A program made the translations under genes and the position numbers. 64,000 bases of DNA from Phyto melanocephala (taxonomy: Eukaryota; Arthropoda; Insecta; Diptera; Rhinophoridae), in the NCBI GenBank assembly GCA_941918925.1, contig OW799233.1, forward strand, positions 84,078,055 to 84,142,054, written 5' to 3'. Below, one piece after another: positions 34,519 to 45,576 of the stretch. Numbering within the stretch: position 1 is the first letter of the stretch; every line of letters begins with the position of its first letter. The notes under the pieces are model-generated. The model was given only the letters and a program-made list of their open reading frames with translations. It was not told the origin of the DNA and did not search any database.

Positions 34519-35217
34519 AATATGTGTGTATATATATAACTTTTGATAATATACTTTTTATACAAGTTCGTATAAACTTTGGAACCAAAGAGTTCTCTTA
34601 AAAAGGTTTTCTGATAGCTGTAATGCTATTATACACATAATGGTTATAGTCTTTGTTTAGGTTCCTAATCCAAAACCGCATACAATATTGCTTTTATGTG
34701 CTAATTGAACAAGCAACTATTTCAGACTAGCGCTGGTAAATTCTACTACTTTTTAATAAACGATACTACTCAATTCTCTATATTTGTGTACTACCAAGAA
34801 GGCATTGCTTCGAAATTATTCTTATTATTTCGATACGGAAAACTTAAATATTTAAAGATAATATTTAAAATAATGTAATTATTTGTAAAAATTAAAATTT
34901 TAATATAAAAAAACTACAAATATGTTTTTATAGCGTCTGGCTTAGTTTTAAAACTTACGCTCTTAAACAATGACCTACAGGGTTGCATTTTGAAACAGAC
35001 TACGTTTAAGTTGTTAAATTAAATAAAATGTATTTTTCTTGTATTGTTGTTCTATGCTCTTAAATAGTTGCTTAATTTAAACCATTTGGTACTCTATATT
35101 TGTTCAGATGTGTTTATTATTTCATATTGAAGAACGAAAACTATTTACAGATACTACTTTCTCGTGATCGCTTACATTTTTTATATTGTGTGACATAACC
35201 TTTGCTTTAGTTAGATC
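34519..35217. other. Non-coding stretch, nothing recognised
   Basis: AT-rich DNA without repeats or open frames of note. Confidence 0.45.
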
Positions 35218-35225
35218 CTTTAAAT

Positions 35226-35553
35226 CAGTGCTATTCAATATTTTTGGCTCGTGTACCACTAAATTCACGACAAACTTTTCGCGTACCACCAAAAAAAATA
35301 TAATGTAAACAATTTTAAAATTTTTAATCTATTTTGTTTATTAATAATAAAAAACAATAAAATTAAAAAAAAATAATAAAAATTACAAAAAACATAAGAA
35401 CATGTACATTAAAGGTATACTTTTAGGATGATTTTTCTTTTTGTTTTCAATTGCAAAATAGAAATCGTTAAAATTTTAAAAGAATTCGCGTACCAACTGG
35501 AAATTTTTCGCGTACCACCAAGTGGTACGCGTACCATAGGTTGAATAGCACTG
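35226..35553. mobile_element. hAT-type MITE, 328 bp, target duplication CTTTAAAT
   Basis: Begins CAGTGCTATTCAATATTTTTGG and ends, reversed, CAGTGCTATTCAACCTATGG: 13 bp of perfect terminal inverted repeat. The 8-bp duplication CTTTAAAT is perfect at 35218-35225 and 35554-35561. Subterminal GCGTACCAC / GTGGTACGC motifs recur on both sides. The centre is A-rich and non-coding. Confidence 0.93.
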
Positions 35554-35561
35554 CTTTAAAT

Positions 35562-36599
35562 GATAAATGAAAAAGAAGCTGAAAATGATAGAACGTTGTA
35601 AAGTTGAATGTAAAATATACTATTTTTAAATTCACTTTCAAATTAATTTAGCGACTTTCTCTATTTTTGTTTGTTTTTAGTGAATTTTGATAAACAAAAT
35701 ATGCTTTTAGTATTACTGTTCAATATACAAATTTGATGCTCTTATCTCAGTATGTCATTTTAAATTTAGGAACAGTTTCTTATCGTTTGAAAAACTGCAG
35801 ATTTGGGGGAAAGGATCTTAGATACTAGAGCTGATATCTGGAGTTTGACTTTTGTTTAAAAAATGAGTTGTCGTGATCGAAAATTTTAAGCCCTGAAATA
35901 ACATAGTTTGAAAAGGGCTACCTAATGGCCTGAAATTTCTTTTTATACTTTTAGAATCATCATTGAAATATTTGTAACTCACACAACTTTTGTTCGACCC
36001 ACACTCTATTACTCTAATTTGTATGCATACGTAATATGGTTTCCATTAAAAACAATTTGTTATACAAAATTCAATATTCATGGGCATAGTTCTTTGATAA
36101 TTTAGATTAAAGTCCGTCAAATTTTGCAAAAAATCGTCAAAATTTCTTCCTAAAATCTTAAAAAATATAGAAATAAATCAAAAAATAAAAGTGCTGTCTG
36201 TATTCGTAAATACCATGCACACGGTTGTGTATTATCAATGTTATAATCTTATATTACACATAGACTGAACAAGCTAAGTAAAAACTAAAACAGAAGTATT
36301 TGTGGTTTTCTCTTATATCTCAGTAATTTATATGAAAGTTTTGTTACTTTTAATTTCTATCAGTTTCAAGATCATAAATGACAAATATATGGTTAAACTG
36401 TGATCAAAACTTATTTAGAAAATCGATAATCCAAATCTTAATTGATATTTAAAAAAAAAATTTCTTTGCCGATATCTTTATTAATAATTTTCCTATAGGA
36501 CTAAGCTTTTTTAAATGTTGCCAAAGCAAAATATTAAAAAAAAAACAAATAATTAAGGAAGTTCCATACGAGTTGCAAAATCTGAATTTGTTTCGGTAA
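35562..36599. other. Non-coding stretch with a possible DINE scrap
   Basis: AT-rich. GTGGTTTTCTCTTATATCTCAG at about 36301-36323 looks like a diverged copy of the DINE box GTGGTTTTTTGCTCATATCTCAG, so an old fragment may lie here. Confidence 0.4.
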
Positions 36600-36906
36600 A
36601 AAATAGAGGCTATCTCATTCGCTTATATCTCAGCTCGTAATGTGTCATCATCACTGATATTCATTAGCGAAATTCTCGAATAAATATCTGATAAATTTAT
36701 GCTATGTAAGAGTAGTATGCGTAGCGGTTTTAAAAAGTTGACTTCAAAATGTACACTGACAGACGGACATATGGTCTTAGGTAAATCAATTCCTCTATCT
36801 TAAAGGATTCAGAAGATATATACTTTATAGGGTCTGAAATAAAATTACGTCCGGAATGATAAATTTATATAATTATACTCATTTCCACTCTCGCATGAAT
36901 GGTATA
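36600..36906 (+). mobile_element. Old DINE-1-like fragment, right half
   Basis: Order CGCTTATATCTCAGCTCG, GCGGTTTTAAAAAGTTGACT, ACTGACAGACGGACATATGG, ATATACTTTATAGGGTCTGA, GGAATGATAAATTTATATAA, then a GAATGGTATAATAA close. Every block is mutated relative to copies 1-9, so this is an ancient copy. Confidence 0.65.
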
Positions 36907-37014
36907 ATAAAGCGTACTTTAACGTACGTTTGACAATCACAGAACACATGCAAATGTTCGCTAGAAGCGTTTTCTTAATATATCAAAATATAACAATATT
37001 GAAATCTTTTTTGT

Positions 37015-37046
37015 TGGGGCCAGCAAAGCGGTCCGGATTTTGATAG
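37015..37046 (+). mobile_element. Helitron 3'-end relic
   Basis: GGGGCCAGCAAAGCGGTCCGG followed by ATTTTGATAG|T. It matches the 3' end at 4230-4253 (GGGCCAGCAACACGGACCGG) except that the terminal CTAG has become ATAG. The rest of the element cannot be delimited. Confidence 0.5.
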
Positions 37047-38482
37047 TATTAAATAAATAACAGAAAATGTCAGTTTTGTAATGTAAAACGTTAATAGTGG
37101 TGTTAAATTATTTCGATGATTTTTTAATTTACCGTAATCATTTTCTGACTGAAACCTGTACAGAACATTTAAAGTTGATGAGGGGATAAAAACAATGTCG
37201 CTAGAGGGAAAATTAGACTTAAAAAACGCAAGTTAACAATTCACACCGAAAAGTTAAAAAAAAAAACGCTCATCACTTTTTTTAAGCATCAAACTAAAAG
37301 TGTAAAATTATTTTAAAAATATGTATTCACATTGTTAATTAACTAATTAATTAATTATGTGATTAAATGTAAATTTAAGACTAAATTAAAACAAAATTTT
37401 AACACACTATATAACATGTGTGTTGCGTTTTTTGTTTGATTAAGGTTCCACATAAATTGTGTGAAATTATTAAATATGGGGATGGTATGTGAATAAAATG
37501 TTTTTTGTGCCATTTTAAATAGACTTTTAAAAGACTTGAAGCGATTTTATTTGATTCATTGAATTTAAATGAATCTGTATAAGTGAGGATGGCAGTATGT
37601 GTTGGTTTTATTTTGACCAACAACACATACAATTTGCATAATCGAATAAATGTTCTTTGGGTATTCAGATTATTATCACCGATGACATTTTAAACACCAA
37701 CAACAACCAATCACGACAACAGTAAGAAAATTATCAGTAAAAAATTTCAAATGAATCCATAAACGAAATGAGAAAACAAAATATAAAACATTTTAATTAA
37801 AGCATTTGATAATTTATCAGAAAAATTAAAAGAAATATTAAAACAAAAAACTGTACGATTTTTTAAGATTCTTGCAGTGAGAATAGAAGTTCATTAAGAA
37901 ATATTTTGTTGTCGTTTCAAGTAAATTAACATAATTAATTATAAATACGATAGTTAATCAAAATGTGATTATAATTGCAATTTAATTAATAGAGCATTTA
38001 ATTAAAAACATAAATCTTTTCCAAAACAGCAATAATCAAATGGTCTAACACCAACAGTAACAACTGAGCGTAACTATTAAAAACGCCTTAGAAAAAAAAT
38101 TGATTTTAATCTAATCTCTCTAAGCTTTTATACGGTCTTGAATGAACTCTTTTGTAAATCAATCACCAACTGTGTTGGAAGGTTCTTTTTCAAAAAAATT
38201 ACAATATATGTATGTATAATTTAAAGTGTTAAGTTCCTTATGATATCGATAAATAATGAATGTAACTCCATCTTCTCAGATGTATATTTTCAACGTTAGT
38301 TAATTTTTTCAATCCAAATAAAAAATAAGCAAATAAACGAGAATATAGTACATATAAGAGTACTTTTTTGGTACTTTTTATTGCTTTTTTATAACTATGT
38401 TATAGGCAGCATTACGTTATTGTACAATTAATAATTGCAGGCTATTACAAATCTTAAACCGAGTAAAACAAAAACGTGTATT
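37047..38482. other. Non-coding stretch, nothing recognised
   Basis: AT-rich. The 77-codon minus frame at 37399-37632 has no recognised domain. Confidence 0.4.
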
Positions 38483-39266
38483 TTTATACCCTTCACACAG
38501 TAAATAAGGGTATATATAGGTTTGTCATTCCGTGTGAAATTTCTACAATTTTCATTTCCGACCCCATAAAGTATATATTTTCTGAAAGCTTATGAAAAGG
38601 GAAGTCGATTAAGCCCTGTCAGTCTGTCAGTCTGTCCGTCTGTCCGTCTGACCGTCTGTCCGTGTGTATGTTGAAATCAACTTTTTGAAGCCCCCCGACA
38701 TAGGTTGGACCCGGGTAAGGTATTAAAATATCAGAAATATTCGGGAGTAGATCGCTATTGAAAATCAGAAACATCGGTACATAAACAACTGAGATATGAG
38801 CAAAAACCCACGACCACCTCGATTTTTTTTTCACAAAAACAACATTACAACAACAACATACATACATACAAACGTGTATACTGGTTAGAGAAAACGTGGC
38901 ATCGAATCCCAACTGAGCCAAACAAAAATTTTTTTAATTTTTTAAAAAATTTTTTTTTAATTTTTTTTTTTTTTTTTTTATTTCTTATTTAATATATTAT
39001 TTATATTTTTATTATTATTTTTTTTTTAATTTTTTTTTTATTTTTTGTTTGTTTTATATATGTATATTATATATATAATAATTTTTTTTTAAATTTTTTG
39101 TTTAAATTTTTTTTTAAAATTTTTTTTTTTTCGTTTTTTTAACATACATACGTGTACGTATTTCATATGGGATGAATGGTGATACAAGCAACTGTTATTG
39201 CATGACTACACGTTGTGAAGGGTATGAAAGATTCGGCATGGCCGAATATAGCACTCTTACTTGCTT
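38483..39266 (-). mobile_element. DINE-1/INE-1-like element, copy 9, beta subfamily, core in orientation 1
   Basis: On the minus strand the left end is at 39266 (AAGCAAGTAAGAGTGCTAT) and the closing hairpin, mutated to CACAGTAAATAAGGGTATA, at 38484-38516. It contains GTCGGGGGGCTTCAAAAAG, (CGGACAGA)n at 38618-38663 and a long T-rich (plus strand) core. It shares the beta-specific segment with copies 3 and 4. Confidence 0.78.
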
Positions 39267-40368
39267 AACATGGGTCAAGAGAATCAAACAAGTAGTCGTC
39301 GTTGTTGTACATAAAAAATTATTTATTATTAATAACAAATGCTACGACAAATGGGTAGAGTGTAGAGAATAACAAATAAAAATAAAAAATAAATTTCCAT
39401 ATGAAAATATAATTGATAGTTTCCACACATACAAATATGTATACATACAGTAGCACTTGATAAAAGAACATACAAACGTTTTAAAATAATTTGCAAAAAT
39501 AAAACGGCAAACATTTTTACAAGTTTAATGCTCAAAACGCTTAATAAATAAAAAAATATCCGACCTTACTTATATGTATTTAGGTCTGTATACATATACG
39601 AGTGTCATCCTTTTTAATGCCTGTATGTCAGGTTACTACTTAATTCCAGAGAGGTTCTCTTTAGCCCAACCATATTGCGATATATAATACAGACTGTCAG
39701 TCAACTAACCCAACAGTTCCATATGAACCAAACAAAATCCAACATGATTATTTAATATAATAACAGCCATAAGAATACTTTGCCACATATGAATTGTTGG
39801 TTGCACTGTGCTTGAGTAATACAACAACAGCCATTATTGCTGGCAATAAATCATTTTTCACTCATATTTGTACACATACACACTTATACTGTCGAACATC
39901 TTTTTTGTTATTTGCATTTTTATGATATTTCTTTTTTTTTTTAAAGTTTAAATATTTTTTTAAGACTTGTATTCGTTTCAGTTTGTTTCGAGGTTAATTT
40001 TTGCTGCACATTCAGAGCCAAGGTTTACACTTGCAACGAACATTAAATTTGTGGTGCAATTAAGTCAGATCGAATATTTGAAAAAAAAAAATATTCTTCT
40101 TTTAGTATTGCGATAAAACTTTATACATGATTTTCAGTATTATAGCAATTTTAGGGTCTCCAAACATTTGTAATGATATATTATTTTTCTAGGCCATTCA
40201 TTCAGCAGTATTAAACAAGATTTTGTTTTAAAACTTTTTGGTTAATAATTAATAAAAAGTGGTTAAATTTTAAGGGTCGCTATTGAGTGTGAACCACACC
40301 TAAACTTCAAGTTCTTCTTCTGCATTTCATTTGACATTTCTCAATTTCAGACTAACTCAATTTGAACC
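39267..40368. other. Non-coding stretch with a less AT-biased block
   Basis: No gene. The block 39640-39860 is less AT-biased and of higher complexity (e.g. CAGACTGTCAGTCAACTAAC, GGTTGCACTGTGCTTGAG), a possible conserved non-coding element. Confidence 0.35.
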
Positions 40369-40720
40369 ATGGAAACATATACAATCCAGCAACGCGTTAA
40401 AGTTATTAAGGCTTATTATAAAAATGGGCGTTCAAATCAAAATGCATTTTGTGATTCTTTTTGTCATTATAATCGTTCAAATTCGTCCACAATCGGGAGA
40501 ATTGTAAAAAAATATATACATTTAAGCAAAACAGGTCTGTATGAAATATAAAACCTTGTGTGAATGCCTTCGTAGTTCGTTGAACGGAAAACATTGCTGT
40601 TTTTCGCGAAAGTGTGGCAAAATAGCAGTCAAAATAGCAGTCAAGCTCGACTCATTATCATGCCCAACAATTGAACATCAACATTGTCATTGAAAATTTG
40701 GACCATCGGATGGAGGTGTG
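40369..40720 (+). pseudogene. Tc1/mariner-superfamily transposase N-terminal relic
   Basis: The ATG at 40369 opens METYTIQQRVKVIKAYYKNG, then HYNRSNSSTIGRIVKKYI. This is the first helix-turn-helix of the DNA-binding region in the same arthropod Tc1/mariner branch as the fragment at 1-264. The frame stops at 40551. Homology continues in shifted frames with STENIAVFRESVAK near 40580-40625, the start of the second DNA-binding subdomain, and then decays by about 40720. Several frameshifts and the loss of the whole catalytic part make it non-functional. The ATG context and position at a family-typical N-terminus support the start. Confidence 0.8.
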
Positions 40721-41272
40721 CCACATCTAAAATAAAATTTGTGTTCCGATTAAAAAATATACACTAAAGTACTATAACTTGAATAACTTTAAAACATGTT
40801 AAAATTCAATCATTTTTATATACTTAACTAAATCGTGCACAATTTGTTAACAAGTTCTTGGAAATTCTGTTTACAAAAGTAAGGAGAGCGTTTAAGAAAT
40901 ACCAATTGAATAAAATAGTGTACGACCTAAATGAAGGACTAAAGGAGCGAGTGCTATATGGCACTCTTGTCTTCTACTCTAACCTTCGATGATATAAAAA
41001 CTATAGCTTACTGTTGCATCGTCCTAACAATGATTTCTGTATAAGCTCAGAAAAAATAATTTATAATTTAAGCGGGGCCACCTACTAAATTTAAGCAGTG
41101 AAAACGCCATTATTTTTTAAGGTAATGCTTGCGGATGTCCCCATATAAAAATCATATCATTTGTATGAGGGAGTTTAGTTTAGCTTATCTCATTTATAAA
41201 CCTGCCTAAAGAGAAGCATATTTTTTTATGTTGAGCAAAACCATCCGAATGATTATTTGTAGTTGTTTTTTC

Positions 41273-41460
41273 TTTTATACCCACCGGTATATACAAATCG
41301 GTGATATACAATGAACGTGTTACATATTTTAGTCTAAAGATATTATTTCATAGCGATTACTGTTAATAGAAAAATAATAAATTTTGTGTATAAAAATACA
41401 TCAAAATTTGTGGTGGGAAACAGAAGCTCGACACGGCCGAATACAGTGCTCTTACTTGTT
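41273..41460 (-). mobile_element. Short element sharing the DINE-like left terminus
   Basis: On the minus strand it starts AACAAGTAAGAGCACTGTAT then TCGGCCGTGTCGA, the same terminus as the DINE-like copies, and ends GGGTATAAAA. The 188-bp body, with CACCGGTATATACAAATCGG near the plus-strand left, is unrelated to the nine copies. It is probably a sister subfamily or an internally deleted derivative. Confidence 0.6.
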
Positions 41461-43394
41461 TGTACTTAAAATAATTAGTACTATTAGTTAATCTACGAAG
41501 TTAGTGTGCAGTTGGTAGTTTTTCTGTGTGTTTTTTTTTCAAAAAATAACTGTTAAAAATTGTTTTAAAATTAAAATTGTGCTTTTTAATATGCATTACA
41601 TAAGAATGTGGTTTTAATTAATTATAACGTTTGACTGCCAGCAATAATTGATTACAATCAATGGCAATGTCTTAATGTTACTGCGAAATATTAAATTATA
41701 ATTTAGAAACAATAAGAAACTAGCTCCTATAATTATTAATTAATTAAAGCAGTGATAAGATATGTTATATAATTTACATAATAAATGTTAAGAAAAGTAA
41801 TATATCTCTTTTAAATTATAGTAAACAGACATAATGAAAAATATAAAGTTTTACGAATAAGAAATACAACATTTGAATAGAAATATTTTTATATTTTATT
41901 TGTTCTCTATTTTTATTTGTAAACTATTACAGTATAGATAATGACAAATTTTACCCCAAATTATTTAACCGAATGGAGAAACGAAAACCATATCTCATTG
42001 TAGTAAAACAGACCAGAGTCTTTGAAGAAAACTACATCCATAATAACCCCCAGTCTAGTTGACTTTTTGATTATCACCATAACTAACTAGTCAATGTTGA
42101 ATATTTTTGCCTCTTCAATGCCTGAGTATTCTTAATAAATAGTTTGAATAAATTTTCCGACTCATATTTCGTTTTTACCAGAAGTCACTTAAAAATGCCG
42201 ACTATGACCAAATTGATATGATGTTGCATGAAGATCTAGGTTTTATGTATCTACCATACAAACATAATTTTTTTATTTTATTGTACTTTAAAGATATTTA
42301 TCGCAAAAAAATATCTCTCACTGTTTATGACATAAACATGAACACATCATGTATAAAAACAAAAAGCAAAAGTTAAAAATTATGAACATTATGACAATAA
42401 AATTATGTAAAATTAAATTTACACATACTGATACACAAACATCCATTAGTACTTTAACGAAAATATTTACACATACTCTCGCAATTGTATGTAATCAAAT
42501 TTTAGTACAAAGAAATTAAAGATAGATGTTTTTTAACAGATTACAGCGACAGGTGACAATGACATCTCAATTATTATAATCATTATTACAGTTATAGTTG
42601 TTGTTGTTTTTGCTATTATTAGAACAATTGAAAACAATTGAAAATTAAACAAAACAATATAATGACAACAGCAGCAGCATCATCTAAACTGCTGCTTGGT
42701 ATTCAACAACTAAAAAACATGTAGATGGTGTTAAAATTTATATAAAAAAACTAAATAGTTGTTATGACAATAAACAGCAGCATGTTAGAGATTTTTAACT
42801 TTAACTAATAAATAAAAGAAAAAATTGTGTACAAATTTAATTAATTTAATTTTTCAAGAAAACTATTAAAATCAATTTAAAAAATATTTCAACATGTTCA
42901 CTTGTTCTGGGTTTTGCAAAAAAAAAAAGAAACTAAAAGAGAAGAAAACATTATGCAAACGTAAACTAACTTGACTGACTTCGACTCTAACTCCGAATGT
43001 GCTTTATTGTTGTTAAAACGTCACTTATTAAACAACAAACAGTTAGTAAAAAGATACTAAAAATGCACAAAAGATGCAAAAAAAACTGTGTATAAAAAAT
43101 CTAAGAAAAAACATATAATTTTTTTTAGTTTACATCAAGAAAACAGAGTTTTAGTATTGCGCTAGTACTGAACATGAAAACATGTTCATGACTTTTAAAT
43201 ATTCAGCCCGATTCCAGAAAATCTTAGTTTTTATTTATTTGATTTGGAATTTTTTCTTTTTTGTAAAACATTATAGTTTTTATAATAAATAATTTTTAAC
43301 AAGATTAAATTTACGTACAACTGCATCTTTTAAAAACTCAAAAAAAAAAAACAAGTTATAATATTATTTAAGTAATAATTGGACATTACGTAAA
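41461..43394. other. Non-coding stretch, nothing recognised
   Basis: Very AT-rich, with a CAGCAGCAGCATCATC tract at 42669-42684. No domain-bearing frame. Confidence 0.4.
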
Positions 43395-43935
43395 TTCACA
43401 TAAAGAAAAAACATGGTTGTGGTGATCATAATCCAAGAACATACTATGATTGAATCGTATGATTGTGTTTAAAACATTTATTTAGTTGCAAGCTTTCATT
43501 GTTATGTTTAATTAAAGTATCATACAATAACCATATTATGGCTACAAGAGAAATATAAAATATAAAATATGGTTTTATAAAACAAGGCTTTTTTTTAACA
43601 ATTTTTAAATTTATTTTTGTTATCTCTTCAATTCAAAATATGTTTTTATTTTGTTTAAATAATAAAACATTACTCAACCAAAAGAATAACCGTTGAAAAC
43701 AAACTATTATTATAAGAAAGCATAGTATGATTGCTTCTCAGCTCAACTGTTGTTTCATCGAACAATAAATAGTTATTGGTGATTTTAAATGATTAAATAA
43801 TGACATTTAAACAACTCTTGATTATCGTGATAAAATAAGCGATGAAAAAGAAACAAATAACTATAAATTGCGTTCGATAACTAAATTTTGTTACAGAGAA
43901 TATAATAGAACCGGCGTCATCATGATTCTCAGAGT
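43395..43935. mobile_element. TA-MITE family E, diverged copy
   Basis: Left end CACATAAAGAAAAAACATGG. Several blocks match the copy at 57670-59039 in order: GTATGATTGTGTTTAAAACAT, TTAAAGTATCATACAATAAC, CTCTTGATTATCGTGATAAAATA, GATGAAAAAGAAACAAATAAC, and GAGAATATAATAGAACCGG at the right. The right terminal repeat is decayed. Useful as an uninterrupted paralogue of the other copy. Confidence 0.65.
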
Positions 43936-45192
43936 GTTGCTTTTAATAAATATCACAGTCAAATTAACCCTAGTTTTGATTTTATTTTTACAACATATCT
44001 GCTCCATTCTGTAGAAATATCTAATACATTTTATATTAAAAAAAATAAATAAGAAAATTTTTCTATTAATCTACGAAGATGTATTTAAATTGAAGCTTTT
44101 AAACTATTAGTCGATGCAGGGAAATGTCCCTTTTAGAGATGTTTGAAATTTGTTCCAGAAAAAATGTTTTAATTTAACCATTGTTTTATATCATATTTAA
44201 AAAATGACATTTTGAATTTAAGAATATAGAATAAAATATAATTTTGTATGCAACTCGAGATAGTTCTAGAGAGAGAGAGAGAGAGAGAACATTCTCTTTT
44301 TTTTAATAAATAATTTTTTTAAACAATCTCATAATGCAAACGATATTTATTTTAAGCAAAAGTAAAAGCGAATAAAAAGAAAACAGAACAGAAAAATGTC
44401 AGTCAAAATGTCGCTTACAACACGCGCTTACAATATTCAGTTTCATTGTCTACATATGTTTGTCTAAATTTTTCTTCGTCTGTCTGTCTGTCTTTCTATT
44501 CGTTCATATCTTTTTATTTCATTTATGTATACGTTATACATATGTATATTGTTGTACATACACACATACATACATGTGTTACAGTTAATGTCTGTCTGTT
44601 CAATCTGTCTGTTAATGCATGCAACTCTGAAGGAAACGTAACTGTTACTGGCACTGAGTTAAAGTACTAACCAAATCAGTACTCTGATGACTATCAAATA
44701 ACAACAAACAAATTATTCTTGAATGGATTTTAAAAATTTGAAAATTTGAAAAGCTTCTTTCTGTACATCGTTGCAAATAATATAAACTCAAACAATATTT
44801 AAATATTCTATTGTGTATTTACAAACATACATGTTGAAGTTTACTGTTTCTTCTTTTTATTGTTTTTGATAAAATAAAATTATGTCTTTTTAACAGTTTT
44901 AAGTGAATTTTTTTTTCTTTTAACTATTTGTTTATGGAATTTCCCTAGACTTGACTTACTGTTTTATAATGCAATTTGTGTAGGTACATGTATTGAGTAT
45001 TTAACTATTATTATTATTTTATTCTGTGCAGCGCTAAAGTTAAATGACGTTTTAGTAATAATACCTTTGCTTTGTAATGAAAAGTAAGTAGTTAGTGACT
45101 AAGAATACAGCAATACTTATAATTATGAATTTACAGTGGATAACTTCTTAGCCGAGGGAATGCAGTGAACATAAATGATAATAAGAAACATT
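43936..45192. other. Non-coding stretch with a GA tract
   Basis: A (GA)n run of about 23 bp lies at 44266-44288. The frame at 44446-44670 (74 codons) is driven by TCTGTCTG and CATACATA repeats. No gene recognised. Confidence 0.4.
44266..44288. promoter_or_regulatory. (GA)n tract, potential GAGA-factor site
   Basis: About eleven GA units. In flies such tracts bind GAGA factor and occur in promoters and Polycomb response elements. An Inr-like TTCAGTTTC follows at 44437, but no DPE is present at the expected spacing, so a promoter is not supported. Confidence 0.35.
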
Positions 45193-45576
45193 GGGCCAAT
45201 TCAAAGTGGTTGCATATCAGTCGTATTTGTACTATTTCTTATTATTTTATGCATGCTTAAAATTTTTGTTAGTAATTTCCATACAAAAAAATAATATGAC
45301 TTTACACATTTGTTTCCTATGTATAAGAAATTGTTTATGTTATACTTTTAACCATACTGTCTCTCAGAGAGAATTTCTTCGCTTCTCACCTCTCAGAGAG
45401 AATATTTTCTATTTTCTTCTTTCCTGTATACATACAATTTTTAACAGCGTCATCTCTTTGTCTTCTTTCTTGTATTAAATACATAATTTGTTAACAAAAG
45501 GTGTTCAAAGTCACTAGTCATATTAATATGAATTATATGACATAGTACAATATGAGAGTCTACTTTGAATTGGCCC
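45193..45576. mobile_element. MITE, 384 bp, with GGGCCAATTCAAAGT terminal repeats
   Basis: Left end GGGCCAATTCAAAGTGG; right end, reversed, GGGCCAATTCAAAGTAGA: 15 perfect bases of terminal inverted repeat. Both sides are flanked by ATT in the same orientation (45190-45192 and 45577-45579), a likely 3-bp target duplication. A CTCTCAGAGAGAAT motif is repeated at 45360 and 45389. Open frames 45191-45478 and 45450-45635 come from the element. Confidence 0.8.

Noticed and set aside
34339..34539. Open frame with repeated (TDRLTDGQ)-like residues (also 7147-7359 and 14341-14535)
   Set aside because: It translates the (ACGGACAG)n minisatellite and body of DINE copies.
44437..44480. Core promoter with Inr after the GA tract
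   Set aside because: TTCAGTTTC fits an initiator loosely, but there is no TATA box or DPE at the proper distance and no coding region downstream.
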